Notes: generated from the sequence alone by a model not told the origin. Numbered from the stretch's first letter, positions 36,203 to 51,120 are shown. The stretch is 57,500 nucleotides of DNA from Chrysomallon squamiferum (GCA_012295275.1 CM022671.1:22337822-22395321); one strand, 5' to 3'. Translations and numbers: made by a program.

Positions 36203-36913
36203 CGGTGGGCGTAAACCAGTTTCAAAAGTTGTTGTAATGACCGTTACTCAGTCCAAAGCCGACATGCAGTGAACTTTTATAGTCCATAGTTTAAAACCGA
36301 GTTGACTTTGATTTCAAGGATAGTTTTGGGAAAGAATAACAATACTACTACTACTAATAATAATAATAATAAAATTTACTGAGGAAATCTGTGAGACGAT
36401 CAAAGGAGGACAGCTCAGACGGTGAAACCACAGACTCCAGCGGAACAGTCGATATAAAAGATTAGGTGGGTTAAATATTTTGATAACTGAATTTCATGTT
36501 GTTCTTATAGCATGTTATAATGAAGTATCCATGAGAACTTAGTGTTTTAACATAAATATTATTACTATTACTACTACTACTGCTACTATTACTACAGCTA
36601 TTACTTGACTATTGTTACGAAATTATTTTAATTTATTTATTATATTTTGTTACTTAGATTATTTGTTTATTCATTCATTACTTCTTTATTTATTTATTAA
36701 AGTACTTATTCATTTAGGAATCTAATTTTATGTATATGAAAATTTATTTATTTATTTATATATTTTTATTTATTTATTTATTTCTATTTTTCAGATTAAC
36801 ACAACAAAATAATCGACTGAAAGAAAATACGGAGCCAGCAGCCTGTCTTGCAGTTTCTCATCACGTGACCTAATACCTCATTACAAATTATAATTAATGA
36901 AAAAGACATGCAG

Positions 36914-36948
<35 letters not shown>

Positions 36949-37075
36949 AATATATATATAATGATCTTAGCCAAAAATGAATTTGCTTTAAAAGTGTTAG
37001 TGCCATCAATATTTAAAAAAAAAAAAAAAAAAAGTTCCGTTGAATCATCTCGGTTTTTATGACAGCGGACATTTG

Positions 37076-37081
37076 AATAAA
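37076..37081 (+). terminator. Tbx2/3: poly(A) signal AATAAA (proximal)
   Basis: Canonical hexamer about 40 bases upstream of a (GTT)n array that could act as the GU-rich downstream element. Confidence 0.45.
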
Positions 37082-37119
37082 AATTAATGTGAGCCTATGA
37101 CAATCAAAAGTGCAATAGT

Positions 37120-37163
<44 letters not shown>
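37120..37163. repeat. (GTT)n microsatellite
   Basis: About 14 perfect GTT units between the two poly(A) signals. Confidence 0.95.
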
Positions 37164-37219
37164 AATGTATGATGATATTATCCTGAATACAGACAGAAGC
37201 TGTTTGGAGTATTTTGTGA

Positions 37220-37225
37220 AATAAA
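37220..37225 (+). terminator. Tbx2/3: poly(A) signal AATAAA (distal)
   Basis: Canonical hexamer followed at about 25-35 bases by a GT/T-rich stretch (TGTTGAGAGTTTTTTT), the expected layout of a cleavage site near 37240. Confidence 0.5.
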
Positions 37226-37242
37226 TGTTAATATAAATATAA

Positions 37243-37437
37243 ATATTTGTTGAGAGTTTTTTTTATTTTGATAGATTGAAAATTATGAAAATTGAATTTA
37301 ATTTATTCACTGATTATTTATTTTTTATTTATTTACTTATTTATTTATTTATTTATATCTTAGAACACAAATATATATATATATATATATATATATCATG
37401 TGTTTGGAACCTGAAACCAATTCCACATTATTATTAC

Positions 37438-37484
<47 letters not shown>

Positions 37485-37859
37485 TATTTAAACATTTATC
37501 CATATCACAGAATATTGTTTGTTGAAATAAAACATTTGGACTTTATATTTTTGTGACAAACAAATACACACTAACACATACACAAAATATACATTCAGTT
37601 TTCTTTAAACTATAAAATGAGTAAAACTAAAAGAAACTGAATAAAATATATTCATTTCATCCTTCATTCACATCATTATGTTTCTTATCGTTATTAATAT
37701 TAATATTATTTATTTATCTATTATTTTATAGTTATTTATTTATCTATATAAAATAACTTATTTAATTTATTTATTTATATATTAACTTATTTTATTTATT
37801 TATGTATGTATTGATTTATTTATTTATTTATTTATATATTAACTTATTTATTTATTAAC

Positions 37860-37906
<47 letters not shown>

Positions 37907-38328
37907 TTGTTTTTGTTTTTGTTGTTGTCAGTATTTTTTTTTATTTGTTGTTTTCTTTCTCCTTTTTCTTTTTCTGTGACACATGAAAAATGCTGACAAA
38001 TGCAGACAGAGGTCAGAATGTATACTTCCTATCTGTCTATGACAGGTAAATTCACGTGTTGACAGGTAAAAAATACACACCTGTCTATATGGCAGGCACA
38101 ACAAAGGAGAAGGAATTTCATTTAAAAATGTAAATAATAAAAATAAAAAAAAACAAGATTGCTGATGAAGAATTCTGTGTTATTTCAAGTGATGAGATAA
38201 TCATTATCCTATACTGGTAATGTGAGTCAGATCTTTAAATAATAATACTTATACTACTAGTACAATTAAAAATAAAATTAGTATTATTAGTATTATTGTA
38301 TAATACAGATGATGAAAATGATACTAAA

Positions 38329-38376
<48 letters not shown>

Positions 38377-38774
38377 TTAAAATTGCATTAACTACAAGTG
38401 AAGAATTTTAATCTTAAAAATAATAAACTATGCAAACATACATACATACAAAGATACGTACGTACGTCCGTTCATAAAAGGTATGTACGTATGAATATAT
38501 GTACGTACCTCTGGAACTTTGTATCTATATATCTATAATAATGTACACTTCTACGATTAGTTATGTTTGTTTGTACTTTAATTATATGCCCGTAGCTACG
38601 CATTCACATACAATTATGTATAAATTCCCATACTTGAAATTCTTTACTGTCACATTATATGATTTTATTTTATTTTATTTTTTTTTTAAATTTTATAATT
38701 ATTTTTTTTAACCCGTCTTTTAGGTGTTCATTTCAGTTATCTAAATTTCATTCACGTAATTGTACGCAACGCTT

Positions 38775-38817
<43 letters not shown>

Positions 38818-38820
38818 GGT
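37243..38820. other. AT-rich downstream spacer
   Basis: Arrays of TA (37371-37396), ATT (37429-37483), ATTT (37735-37909) and AAT (38328-38376), plus TA near 38777-38814. A further AATAAA lies at 37526. No gene is seen. Confidence 0.75.
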
Positions 38821-39080
38821 GACAAGTGTTCTACAATGCATCACGGGGTCAGTGTGACTCGGACGTCACGGCTCGCTGGTTCTGGAAGTAATCTGGAGAT
38901 TATACTTTGGCTGGTATACTTTTGTGAACATGTTTATTTCTGTTATTTTATCTTCTTGTTAATTTCTTTACGGGCGCGTGCTACAACGCGATCGGTTTCA
39001 CAATACGACCGTTTAATGCTGCGCACGTGAAATGTATTCCAGGGGCTGCGGTTACCTACAGCGTGTAAAAGAGAAAGAAA
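38821..39080. promoter_or_regulatory. candidate regulatory island
   Basis: About 250 bp of unique CpG-containing DNA between (TA)n arrays, about 1.6 kb after the gene's end. No coding frame. Confidence 0.25.
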
Positions 39081-39220
39081 ACTTTTTTTTTTCAGTTACG
39101 CGGTGCGCGCGCATATAATTATGTCCCGTTCCAACCTATGCCCCATTACAGGTATATAAAAAAAAAAAAAAAAAAAAAAAATGAAAAACTCACACACACA
39201 CACACACACAGTATGAAAGA

Positions 39221-39264
<44 letters not shown>

Positions 39265-39636
39265 TTTGCGGCAAATCGGTAAGAGTAACCCTTTCAGCAC
39301 CCCAACGGTGGTTTTCTCTTTTTTATCTCTTTTTATATAATTATTGAAGCGATGCATACATTTCGCTAATATTAGAGAATAAATTTACACATGCCCGGAG
39401 AATAGACAAAGAATTAATAATAATTAATTTATCTATTTATTTATTTATTTATTTTATTTGGCTCTTATCTGGAAAGGTAAATCAGTCTTGATGGTTTGGA
39501 TACTTCTACATTTTATATCTCTTAGATGATTATATCATTAATTTCTTTTATTTATGACGACAAGACAACCATCATTAAATAAATGAACAGATAAAAAAGG
39601 TTAATAGTTATATTTCTTTACTTAATGGGGATAAAT

Positions 39637-39677
<41 letters not shown>

Positions 39678-41628
39678 TAGTAAAACGAAAAAGGTTCTGT
39701 TGGATGCGAGAATGTTTGGATTATTAAGTGATGTCAGTCTTGTCAGTTAAATACTCAAATAATCACATCATCTGAAATTTTATTATTATTTTGTTTTTGT
39801 TTTTGTATACACAACAAACACGTGTCTACAACACACAAAGGCAAACACACATATAATGCTTCACATTAAAACGTTCCGTTACACATTACAGTAACAGTCT
39901 GAAGATTTAAAAAAATAAAAACAATTGAATTACACTATTAGTGGACCGTCCTTATTTGTCCAGTGAGTACGAAACATATTTATTTTATTTTATCTTAACA
40001 TCTAATATTTAATAAATAAAATAGATTTTTTTCCATCATGTCATCCCTAAAATTCTCCTTCCTTTTTGTTCTTACGTCACGATATGTCGAATTATCATCC
40101 ATCCGTCTGTCCGTCATTCCAACCACCCTACACTGATAATATTATAGAAGTTCCAGAATTCAGAACCGTCTTACGTCAGTAAATCTAATCGTCCATCAAC
40201 CAGTGTTCGTGCGTCCATCTGTCCATCTTTTCCTCTGAGTGTCATGTTCGATAATCCCCAGGCTGTCTAAATGTACTTACATCGATCTGTGCCTCCTGAT
40301 AATTTTTTCATAAAATTATTCGTTAGCCGAATCTTAATGTTGCACAAGAGGCATTCCATACAATTGCATCCATACAATTGCATACAGAAATCGAAATCTT
40401 ATTGTACAGTATATAAAATTTCAGTTCCAAAAATATCATTTAGTATTAAAATCGTAATTTTACACCAATAAAACTTCATACGATTTTAAACATTTTATTT
40501 ATATAATTAATTTTTTTTTTTTTTTTTATAATTACATATGAATGTAAAGAACATAGAAAACAAAATCTGGAAGTAAGGAAAATAATGTTTATAAAAAAGA
40601 AATAAAAAAAAAGACAACAGCAATAAAAAGAATCACTACCCCATCACCCCTTCTCCAAACAAAACAGAAGAAAGAAAGAAAAGGAAAAAAAAAAGGAGGG
40701 AACCCTGTTTTTGTCATAACGCTGCTTTGTCATTACAAACGTCTTTGATGCAATCTCCTTTAATTTTTTAAAAATAAAAACCACTTCACAAAGATGTTTA
40801 GGTTGAAACATAGAAATAAAAACGTGTTTTTATTGTGTTCGCTTTTTACAACAAACAAAAAGAGAAGAGACTGACGGGGCGTTAAGTTCTTTTTTTTTTT
40901 TTTTTTTTTTTTCAAAAAATGAAGAAGAAAGAAACGGGAAAAGTAGCGACAAACAAAAACCTTTCGTTTTTATTACACTTTAAATATACAGCGTGCATGC
41001 ACACTCTATCTTCTCGGTACAAACTTGTCAAAAAAGAAATGTAAAAATATATTTTATATATGTTGTCTGTTTGTCGGGTGGGTTAATTCTAGCCCTAGAC
41101 CTGTTAGATGTAAAACACAGTAATGGCGTCAAAAGATCGGCCTTTGACAAAAGGACGCAACACGTAAATCTAATTCAAAGTGATGGAAGCGTTGTCACAC
41201 TTTTCATCTTTAAATGTTACTTTGCTGTCGCTGGTTTTTGGAGGGTGGATGGGCGGTAACGAAAATAACCTCTTGAACTAAACCGAAGTTTGGTCCTAGC
41301 TTACGAAAATTCCAGTTAAAATTTGTGTGTTTTAGAAATTTTCCATAACAAAAAGCAAAAAAACACTCTAAATGTTGATATTATTTATGAATTTGTTAAA
41401 TTATTTCTTAAATATTCTTTTCCAAATAGCAGAAACTGAATTTTAAAAATTGTTTTTAAATTTTAATTATAATTTTTGGCTCCAGAAAAGCATTTCCAGA
41501 TTTATTTCAAACTTTTAATTTATTTTTTCAATAGTATGTAATTTTAAAATTTTGTTTTTGTAAAATGTCTTCTCTTAAAAGGTTGATATAAAATTTATTT
41601 TCTTAAATGTGAATAAAGTTGATCTGAA
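39081..41628. other. AT-rich spacer
   Basis: Contains poly-A tracts (39159-39181, 39640-39674), (CA)n and (TA)n arrays near 39191-39261, a C/T-rich stretch with repeated GTCCGTC/CCATC words at about 40070-40235, and a weakly unique block at 40990-41270. No exon or RNA gene is supported. Confidence 0.6.
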
Positions 41629-41790
41629 GTGTATGTATGTATGTAGGTATGTACGTGTATGTATGTATGTATGTATGTATGTACGTACGTACGTATGTAT
41701 GTATGTATGTATGTATGTATGTATGTATGTATGTATGTATGTATGTATGTATGTATGTATGTATGTATCTATGTATGTAGGTAGGTAGAT
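41629..41790. repeat. (TATG)n array
   Basis: About 160 bp of TATG with TACG and TAGG variants. Frames on the - strand read Tyr-Ile-His-Thr repeats. Confidence 0.95.
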
Positions 41791-42820
41791 ACAAAGAACA
41801 CAGCAATAACAAACAAAAAATCCGCGATGCATGCCTAGGTCTAGCCCATACATTATGCATGTCACTGAATTGCTTCGATGATGCACAATGGAAAATATAA
41901 TAATGCTGAATTACAGTTTCTCATCTGCTGAATGGAGTTCATGGGGTGCGGAATACCCCCACGACGAGAACCTCTACGTTTTGTTTCAATAATTCAATAC
42001 AGAGAGGCTTAACACGCTCGCACAGCAAAATGAACACCTTTGGCTCCAAGCTGTGTAACATGTGACTGGTTATTATGCTGTGATTACAAATTATATACAG
42101 TTTATACTTGTACTTTAATATTGTCATTATTATATTTTTGTTGTTGTGTTAATTCAACTATTTTTATGTTATTTAAAAAAAAATTGTCAGAGTGAACATT
42201 TGTTGGAGAAAGAGTTGTAATTAACAGAGACAGACAAACAGAGGGATACAGACAGACAGATATGTTATCTAGGTTCCACCCCAGGTACAAAAAAAATTGA
42301 AAATAGCAGAAACATACAAAAAAGCCATTCTATATATGAATTAGTAATAGTGCTAGTAATAATATGAAAAAAGTGCACACAGATTTTTATATCTTTAAAA
42401 AACAAAACAAAACAACAACAACAACAACAACAACAACAAACGAACAAGTAAATCAATACATTAAAAAGATATTTTTTTAAATGCAGGAGGCATTTTATAA
42501 CATCTGTAATATTGCATCGAAAAACAACAGATTTTTCAAATTGTATAGATTCAAACATAATTTAGGAAAAAAAAAGATATTTTACTTAATTTAAAAAAAA
42601 ATTTTGGGGAATAAGATTTGGTAAAAACGTTTTGTCCTTTTACAACAGAGACAAGACAAAAGAATAACATACATTTGTTTTTAATCCGATAATCTCATAG
42701 TCTCGTTTCCTGTTTCTAATTTCCTCATATATCTGCCACTCTGATTGTTGAATCAATCATTTACTTGTTATAATACAACTATAAAAAAAACACGTACAGA
42801 AATCACAATACACTGAACAC
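41791..42820. other. AT-rich unique spacer
   Basis: Low-GC DNA with an (AAC)n run near 42411-42440. No gene is recognised. Confidence 0.55.
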
Positions 42821-43345
42821 ATCTGACTATCGGGGAGGGGAAAAAAGCCTCAGGAAAAGCAATATGGCCGCTTAGGCGAATTCCTAACTGACACGATTAT
42901 TGGCATTATCTGAAAATGAAATGTGTCCACTAATTAAATACAACCTTAGTAATTGGTATGTTACAACGGCGACGACGTTGTCAACCACCGTCACAAACGT
43001 GACGAAGATCAATTTATCCAGAGAAAAACAATGAGAGGTGCGGATATGTCTTAATATTTAAGTATCAGTCACCGATGACAAGAATGGACGCCTTGAGGAA
43101 GAGCTCCGGGCAAGGGAGATAATCGAAACACCTCACCGCTACAAAAGATCTTTGGAAACAGATAGATGTCGTGTTAGATGTTACAAAACAAATAGGACAA
43201 CATCCTTTAAATAAATTGCTTGATTGGGAAATTATATTGATGGTTATTTACGACCTCAGGGTTTTCAGCCTGTAACGTTCACAACTGAAAGATGAAGAGC
43301 GATGAGTTACGAAACTACGTAAGAAATCTATTTGGATACTTTTGC
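42821..43345. promoter_or_regulatory. candidate regulatory island
   Basis: Unique sequence (42840-43330) with CpGs, an AATGGCC-type word in reverse near 42864 and ACGACGTTGTCAACC near 42972. No coding frame. About 6 kb downstream of the gene. Confidence 0.28.
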
Positions 43346-43943
43346 TTTCGACAAGGCCTAGTTAGTATACACCGTGAATGTTGACTTGCTTTTTAAAACA
43401 TATATGTGAATGATATTTTATTGACGGTTTATTTAAATGATCTCTTACACAATGGCTCCTTATATTTCAATGTTTCTATTCTTCCAGTGAAAGAACTAGT
43501 TGTGTTATTCGTAATTAACCTCTCCGTAGTGTATAACCTCTCTATTTTTATATGCATATTACTAAACGCTATACGCATCAATAGCTCTAAGGAATGTTTT
43601 ATCTGAATGTTTCGAAAGACATGAAAATACCAGCCTCTGATAAGCAATAACGGACTCTAGTTGAAATTGGAAATAAGCGAGCACATTAAGAAGGTTTGAA
43701 CCTGCTTTCTGTATATCTCTAGCCAGCGTTCTAAACTCCGAATGCACACAGCAATATAACGATTATGGGAGTTTGGTCTATTTTTTACGTTGTGTAATGC
43801 TGGTATAAGCAGACAAATAATTTGGTAATTTTATGAAAGTCGTTATAGAAAGAAGTAAGTGGGTACGCTAACTAATAAATATAGAAAAATAATCCGCCAA
43901 CACCGTCCAAAAAAAACAAAACAAACCCAAAACAAATAAATAT
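43346..43943. other. unique AT-rich stretch
   Basis: Low-repeat DNA. Open frames near 43406-43747 on both strands overlap one another and show no motif, so no gene is called. Confidence 0.5.
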
Positions 43944-44081
43944 AAATGAATGAGAATGACAGAAGGAAATAAAGGGGAGAGGGCGAGAGAACAGAGAGAG
44001 AGAAAAAGAGAGAGAGAAAGAGCAGAGAAAGGGAGTGATCAGAAAGAGATGGTGGAGAGAACTGAGAAAGTGGAGAGAATG

Positions 44082-44166
<85 letters not shown>
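43944..44166 (+). repeat. left arm of a long inverted repeat
   Basis: Purine-rich arm. AAATGAATGAGAATG at 43944 starts about 145 bp of non-microsatellite sequence followed by about 75 bp of (GA)n. It is the reverse complement of 45547-45794 with one base difference seen in the non-repetitive part (C at 43959 against G). Confidence 0.9.
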
Positions 44167-45794
<1,628 letters not shown>

Positions 45795-46120
45795 TATGTA
45801 ACTCTCTCTATTTTTATTGCAGTGTACAAAAAGAAGAAAAAGAATAGTTGAAACAAAGAAGAAAAGGTAATGTCTTTATCTCAGACAATACACGTCAGTT
45901 AAAACAATAGATTATGTTTTTTAAATTGTTATTATTACTATTTATATTCGTATTTAAAAATAAAAATAATTTACACACACACACACACACTGAAAGTTTA
46001 AGACATCTAGGGTATATTCTTATTCTAAGCAATTCTAAGCAAAGATCTAAGAAGTAAAAAGAAAAAAAAAAATCAAGCAAATAAAACAGACAACAAAGGG
46101 ACTACTCAGAGACTAATGAT
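45795..46120. other. AT-rich spacer
   Basis: Contains a (CA)n run near 45973-45990. No gene. Confidence 0.6.
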
Positions 46121-46700
46121 TTTACGATGACAAAAAGATCGGAGACCAAATGGGTGCCGTGCACCCCACGCAAGGTTATCCGTTTTCGGTCTATGACGGG
46201 TGGCAGGCGGGTCCGCCGCAGAAAAAGCACGGTAAAGCAAAAGACATTCAGAGTTGATTACCGCTCGGAAATCTTCATCAGGAAAGTCAACAAAATCACG
46301 TCAGCTTGTCAGTCATTGTTGTCCTTTTTACCGTTTACCCTCAAGTAAACAGAGTACCATTGTACGGGGCCGATCCGCCGATCGACGCCAAACAGATTAA
46401 CTCGTTCTCAAAGGCTTTCTGACAGGCCAGGCGCCAAACGAGCGACTCCGTTTGTTGGTTGGTACCCGCGTTTTGCACGAGGCTGTTAGCGATCGAACAA
46501 CTTATATCGTAGATGTTTTTGTTCTCCGACAATGTCGCGTAATCCTTGACACGACCATGCTAACAGTGCTGTACCTGTTAAGTGCCCAGTACCGTACACT
46601 GTTGCACAATGGCTTTTTTTTTTTCTTCTTCTTCTTCTTAGGTAAACACAGAAGGAGAAGCACTTTGGGCTGGCGGCTTGTCGACTAATCGTTCACAAAG
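46121..46700. promoter_or_regulatory. candidate regulatory island
   Basis: Unique CpG-containing block. A basic open frame at 46127-46348 has no motif or splice context and is not called as a gene. Confidence 0.27.
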
Positions 46701-47410
46701 CTAAGACATCAGTTAATTAACACAAGGGGGATAATTCACTGCAATCGGTGAGAATCAAAGCATTTGACACGTTGGTGTTATTTTGTCAAGTTTTTCATTA
46801 ATTTTTTTTTTTTTGTGTGGATTTTTATTATTATTTAAATTTTTCGTTAACTTTCTTTACACCCAGGCCTTTCAATTGCGTGTTCAAACAACCTGCAGGT
46901 CCCCTTTTATGTGTTAAGTAACTGTTGCCTTGATAATTGAGCATAGAAAATAGGTATAGGTAACATTAAAAAAAAAAAGTAGAATGGCAGGTGAAGTGTA
47001 ACTACCGTATGTAACAAACTGATAAATTACCAACCAGTAAATATAGAATAAAAAATATAAACAAATGAAAAATATCCCCTTCAAAAAAAATAAAAAATAA
47101 AAAATAAAAAAATAAAAAATAAAAAATAATAATAATAAAAAAATAAAATAAAATAAAAGAAAAAAGTGAAATCAACGAATGAACATCGAAGGCATGTTGA
47201 CACATTCTAATATTTGCTGTGATGCTGATACGAAAGAGGAAAGAGGTTAGCAGTTTGGGATCATTTATATGCACCTACCCATAGAGGGAAAATAAATATA
47301 TTTCTGCTACTGTTATTACAGCTGCTATTACAACTGCTTTTACTATTACTACTGCTGATGCAACCACTACGACTACAAATACTATTTTATTACTACAAAA
47401 TAACAGTTCA

Positions 47411-47467
<57 letters not shown>

Positions 47468-47560
47468 CATTGCCATCATAATAATAATGATAATGATGAT
47501 GACAATAATAATAATAACTCAGTGATACTGATATATATATATATATAACAAATTACACAC
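46701..47560. other. AT-rich spacer with (AAT)n
   Basis: A-rich runs at about 47088-47165, degenerate ACT triplets at 47306-47395 and AAT at 47410-47467. No gene. Confidence 0.7.
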
Positions 47561-48030
47561 ATTTCCTCTGGCTACACTGATTTTTCTGTCGCCGTAACGC
47601 TGTCATAACACACCGATTCTCACCAGATTGAGTATCACTGGCACCAGTCAAATCTCGCCGTCGGCAACGAGGCAGGCGGCAGCGTGGCTTTAGCAAGGTG
47701 CATTCCGCAGCGGCGACGTAGACGACTCCGAAGTGACCAGATACGCCGTGAACGACACGGTTTTCACTTGCCGTGGAAGTCGCTGATTACAGTCAGCGCG
47801 AGGCGAATTAAAAAATGTCCCTCACACGCGTCAAGTTTCTAACGGCTTGATGCGTTCGCTGCTAGCCACCCAGGAATGTCTGAGTGATGAGGTAGGTTCA
47901 AGGCTTCCAGACGAGCGGAACGTTGGAGATAGGTAAAACAACGTTGGGAAATGACGTGGTCGTTTCGCCGTTATTGTCGTATCCAATCGTGACTAACAGC
48001 AGGTGACGGCGATGGCATTAGTCTAAAAAT
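47561..48030. promoter_or_regulatory. candidate regulatory island, CpG-rich
   Basis: About 450 bp of GC-balanced unique sequence (47590-48020) with frequent CpG and no codon-like frame, isolated between simple repeats. Confidence 0.33.
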
Positions 48031-48490
48031 GGGGAACAAAATTAAGAACAGAAAATATAAATAAATAAATAAATAAATAAACAGGAAAAGAAAAAATTAA
48101 ATAAGAAACAAAGAAACATTATATATTTTAACGTGACTAATCGTTGCATTTGAATGTATATATATGTATATGCATGTGTGTGTGCGTGCGTGTGTGTATG
48201 TATGTATGTATGTATGTATATATATATATATGTGTGTGTGTGTATGTGTATCTGTGTGTCTGTGTGTGTGTGTTTAGTCTTAATTCTGCGACTAACATCA
48301 ACAAAATCAGTGTGACTTTCCACATAAAATTAATATTATAAAATAGGATAATAATATTAAATACAGTACGTATTTACTAATATCTGTATCCGCATATATG
48401 TAAGCATGTTATGCTAGTCTACTTACTATCTGCGTAACAGTAACAGTAATAGTAATAATAATAATATTGATGATACGGGAATTAGAAATT
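48031..48490. repeat. microsatellite-rich spacer (AAAT, TATG, TG)
   Basis: AAAT near 48056-48081, TATG and TG arrays at 48150-48272, AAT near 48451-48465. No gene. Confidence 0.8.
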
Positions 48491-48900
48491 CACTAAAATC
48501 ATATCGGCGCATCTGACCACTGAACTAATGACATATCCCATCTATGACCTTGACTCATCTAAGTTGGTGCTAGGTAACCCTGTAATTACGGCGCGAGATG
48601 GAAACGTAACTGACGCCAACTACTTCCGTTATTGCCGTAGTAGTCGCTGGAAGATGCGACTGATACATTCTGTGCTGCGCAGTGACAAGTATTTCAAAAT
48701 GGCGTGTTTATCTCGCTGTTAATCAAAGCGAGAATAATACAGTCCGTCTGCCGAGCAGGCGCGACTGCAGTCTGGAAAAAGCAAAACGATTAGTCACGTG
48801 ACATTGCTTTTGGCAGCATGGCACTGACTCAGCTGATTGGTGACGTCATCGTTAAAATATATACCTGTAACAGGTAATTCGGTGTGTGAAATTGTTATTA
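48491..48900. promoter_or_regulatory. candidate regulatory island
   Basis: Unique block with a CACGTGAC E-box-type word near 48796, TGACGTCATC near 48841 and a TATA-like AAATATATACC near 48856. The last two could suggest a small promoter, but no downstream exon is seen. Confidence 0.3.
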
Positions 48901-49190
48901 AGATATTAAGATATGCTGATTAGAGGATTCCTTCACGCTGTTCGCTGTAGTAAATAGGATGTAAGTTACAGAAGATGTTTTGACTTTTATTGTGAACTGT
49001 TCAGTTGCATACTCTGTAAATACGAATACACGCATACGCACACACACATAGGCCTATGTGAAGATTATGCAGTTGAACAGATAACAATAACAAATAAATA
49101 AATAAAAATAATATTAAAATAATAATAATAACAATAATAACAATAATAATAATAATAATAGCCACACCTGATTTTTTTTTTCAAGCAGAC

Positions 49191-49680
49191 GATTGGTTTA
49201 CAATAAGTGAATAACGTCTTCCTCTTTGTGACCTACTTGACCCTGAAAAAAAAAAATCGCTGCTAACAGTTGCTACCACGCATGACCGGATCCGACGAGT
49301 CGATTTTCGACGACGGCACACGAACACACACAAAAAAGAAAAGAAAAGAAAAACGAACAGCGCCTGTTGCTACAGACGCCATCTTTGAGTCGCAGCGTGC
49401 TGGTTGGAGCGAGGTCTCTAATTAACTGCGAGATTACAGGCGCTGCACTCGAGCGAGAGATTCGGCTAATATTGTCTGGAAATCGCCTCGACGTGGACAA
49501 CGCCCGGCCAAATGAAGCGTGAGCTGTGTGTTGAGTTCAATCAATGAAGATGACAGGGTTCGAAACCAGGACGCGGTGTTGTTAGAGAGACACGGCCATT
49601 TTCACGTGTTTTGATACGTTAGTAGCCAGACTTCAGGTGAAATGACGGTGCTGGCTGGGGGTCGTTGGGGGTGTAACAGT
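49191..49680. promoter_or_regulatory. candidate regulatory island
   Basis: Unique CpG-containing block at 49255-49670, preceded by AAT-rich DNA (49080-49160). It contains a tRNA-like fragment listed separately. Confidence 0.27.
49545..49603 (-). mobile_element. possible tRNA-like fragment
   Basis: GGTTCGAAACC at 49557-49567 is palindromic. Read on the - strand it gives CCTGGTTTCGAACCC, preceded about 30 bases earlier by ATGGCCGTGTC, a poor A box. This is weaker than the other two tRNA-like sites. Confidence 0.22.
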
Positions 49681-50740
49681 GACGTTGACGATGATGATGA
49701 TTATTGTTATTATCACTATTGTCATTTTCTTACAATTTCGAATATGTTACAGAGATGATGATGATGATGATGATAATAATATAACAATAATAATAGTTAC
49801 AGTAATAGTAACAATAATACTAGTTCTTGTAGAAGTAACAGTGGTTATCGCTGTGGTAGTAGTTGTAATTGTCGTAGTAGCCTGTCTGGTAATAAAGTTT
49901 AAACATACACTTGGCGTCTTCTACATCTGTTTCTGTGCAAATTAAAATAATGATTATGATTATGATGATGATGATAATGAAATAATATAATAATAACATA
50001 GTAGTAGTAGTAATAATACTAGTAGAAATAATAAGTTATTAGATAAGAAAGTTGTTTGATTTTAACAAAGTTTCAACATAAGGTCTTCTACATGCAAATT
50101 TAATAACATTATGATGATGATAAAATGATAACACTAGTAAGAAATGCTGTTATTTGTTCAACAAGACAAAAATAACTTTATTATAAAAGTCATATTGTTC
50201 TGGTTTTGACGGCTTTGCATATTATGCAATATTTTCTTGTATTTGCAGTGTAACTGAAGTACAACAAAACGTAGAATATTTCATTCGGTTAATTTTATTA
50301 ATTAGTGACAGAGACGCAATAAACTTGATTAAATGTTGACAAACTGAGAAATAAATACATATATATTATACATATAATAGAAACGAAATACAAAACAACA
50401 AAATACTATTAAAATTACTATTACTATTCTTTTAAAAATACTTGTATTTAGATGGAATGGATTACGTATATTTAGTTGTAAAAAGACGCTCACGAAAACT
50501 ACAACAAAATAAAAAATAAATTAAAAAAAAAAAAAAAAAAAACTATCGGCACATTCAGTGAATCGATCCATCGATCTTCGAGGTCTCTTGCGACAGGTAA
50601 GACTATCACCTTAAGCTGCGGCGATACTTCACTTTCATTGCTAAACATTAAAAAAAAAAAAAAAAAAAATCATAATAAATAATAAAAAAAAAAAAAAAAA
50701 AAATCACTATAGTCGTATCAGTAACAGCGATCTCCAGTGT
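49681..50740. other. AT-rich spacer with GAT/AAT/AGT triplets
   Basis: Degenerate GAT, AAT and GTA triplets (49685-50030, 49955-49985), then low-GC unique DNA and A-runs at 50521-50541 and 50650-50703. No gene. Confidence 0.65.
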
Positions 50741-51118
50741 TTAATCTAAAAATAGGTTTATCACTGCCAATAGCCAGACTCTGCGGGTGGCTTCAGCCAG
50801 CGCCGCCCGCAGCGTGGTTTTATTGCAGAACACATTTTGAAAGGTGTTTTATAAGTGTTGATGATCTTATCTTGCCCAACACTTTAAAACGGGGCTTCAG
50901 AAGACAAAACATAACAAGCATTTCTACTCTGTCATTTTTTTTAAAAAATTTTTTTTTTTTTTTTTTTTTTCACCTTTATTGGGTTAGATTCTTTTTATTA
51001 TGATGGTCTTGGTTTTTTTTAGGGGACCCCGGTTTTCGGGTGAGTTGCTGGGAATAGTGGAATGCATTTATGAATAGTGATTTGATGAAGTTATGAGTTT
51101 GTGTCACTTCAGTAGCAG

Positions 51119-51120
<2 letters not shown>
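50741..51120. other. small unique block and T-run
   Basis: 50745-50930 is of mixed composition (CCAGCGCCGCCCGCAGCG near 50797), then a long T-run (50950-50970). No coding frame is supported. Confidence 0.4.

Larger units (their letters stand above)
36203..37242 (+). other. Tbx2/3: predicted 3' untranslated region
   Basis: From the stop to just after the AATAAA at 37220. It includes a CTA/AAT run near 36343-36373, ATTT arrays near 36748-36784, a 34-base A-run (36914-36947), a second A-run near 37015-37033 and a (GTT)n array (37120-37163). Splice-like signals (AG|GTGGGT at 36465 and TTTTTCAG ending 36794) could define an optional UTR intron. Confidence 0.5.

Noticed and set aside
46127-46348. 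73-residue basic frame
   Set aside because: No recognisable domain; length is within chance expectation for GC-balanced DNA.
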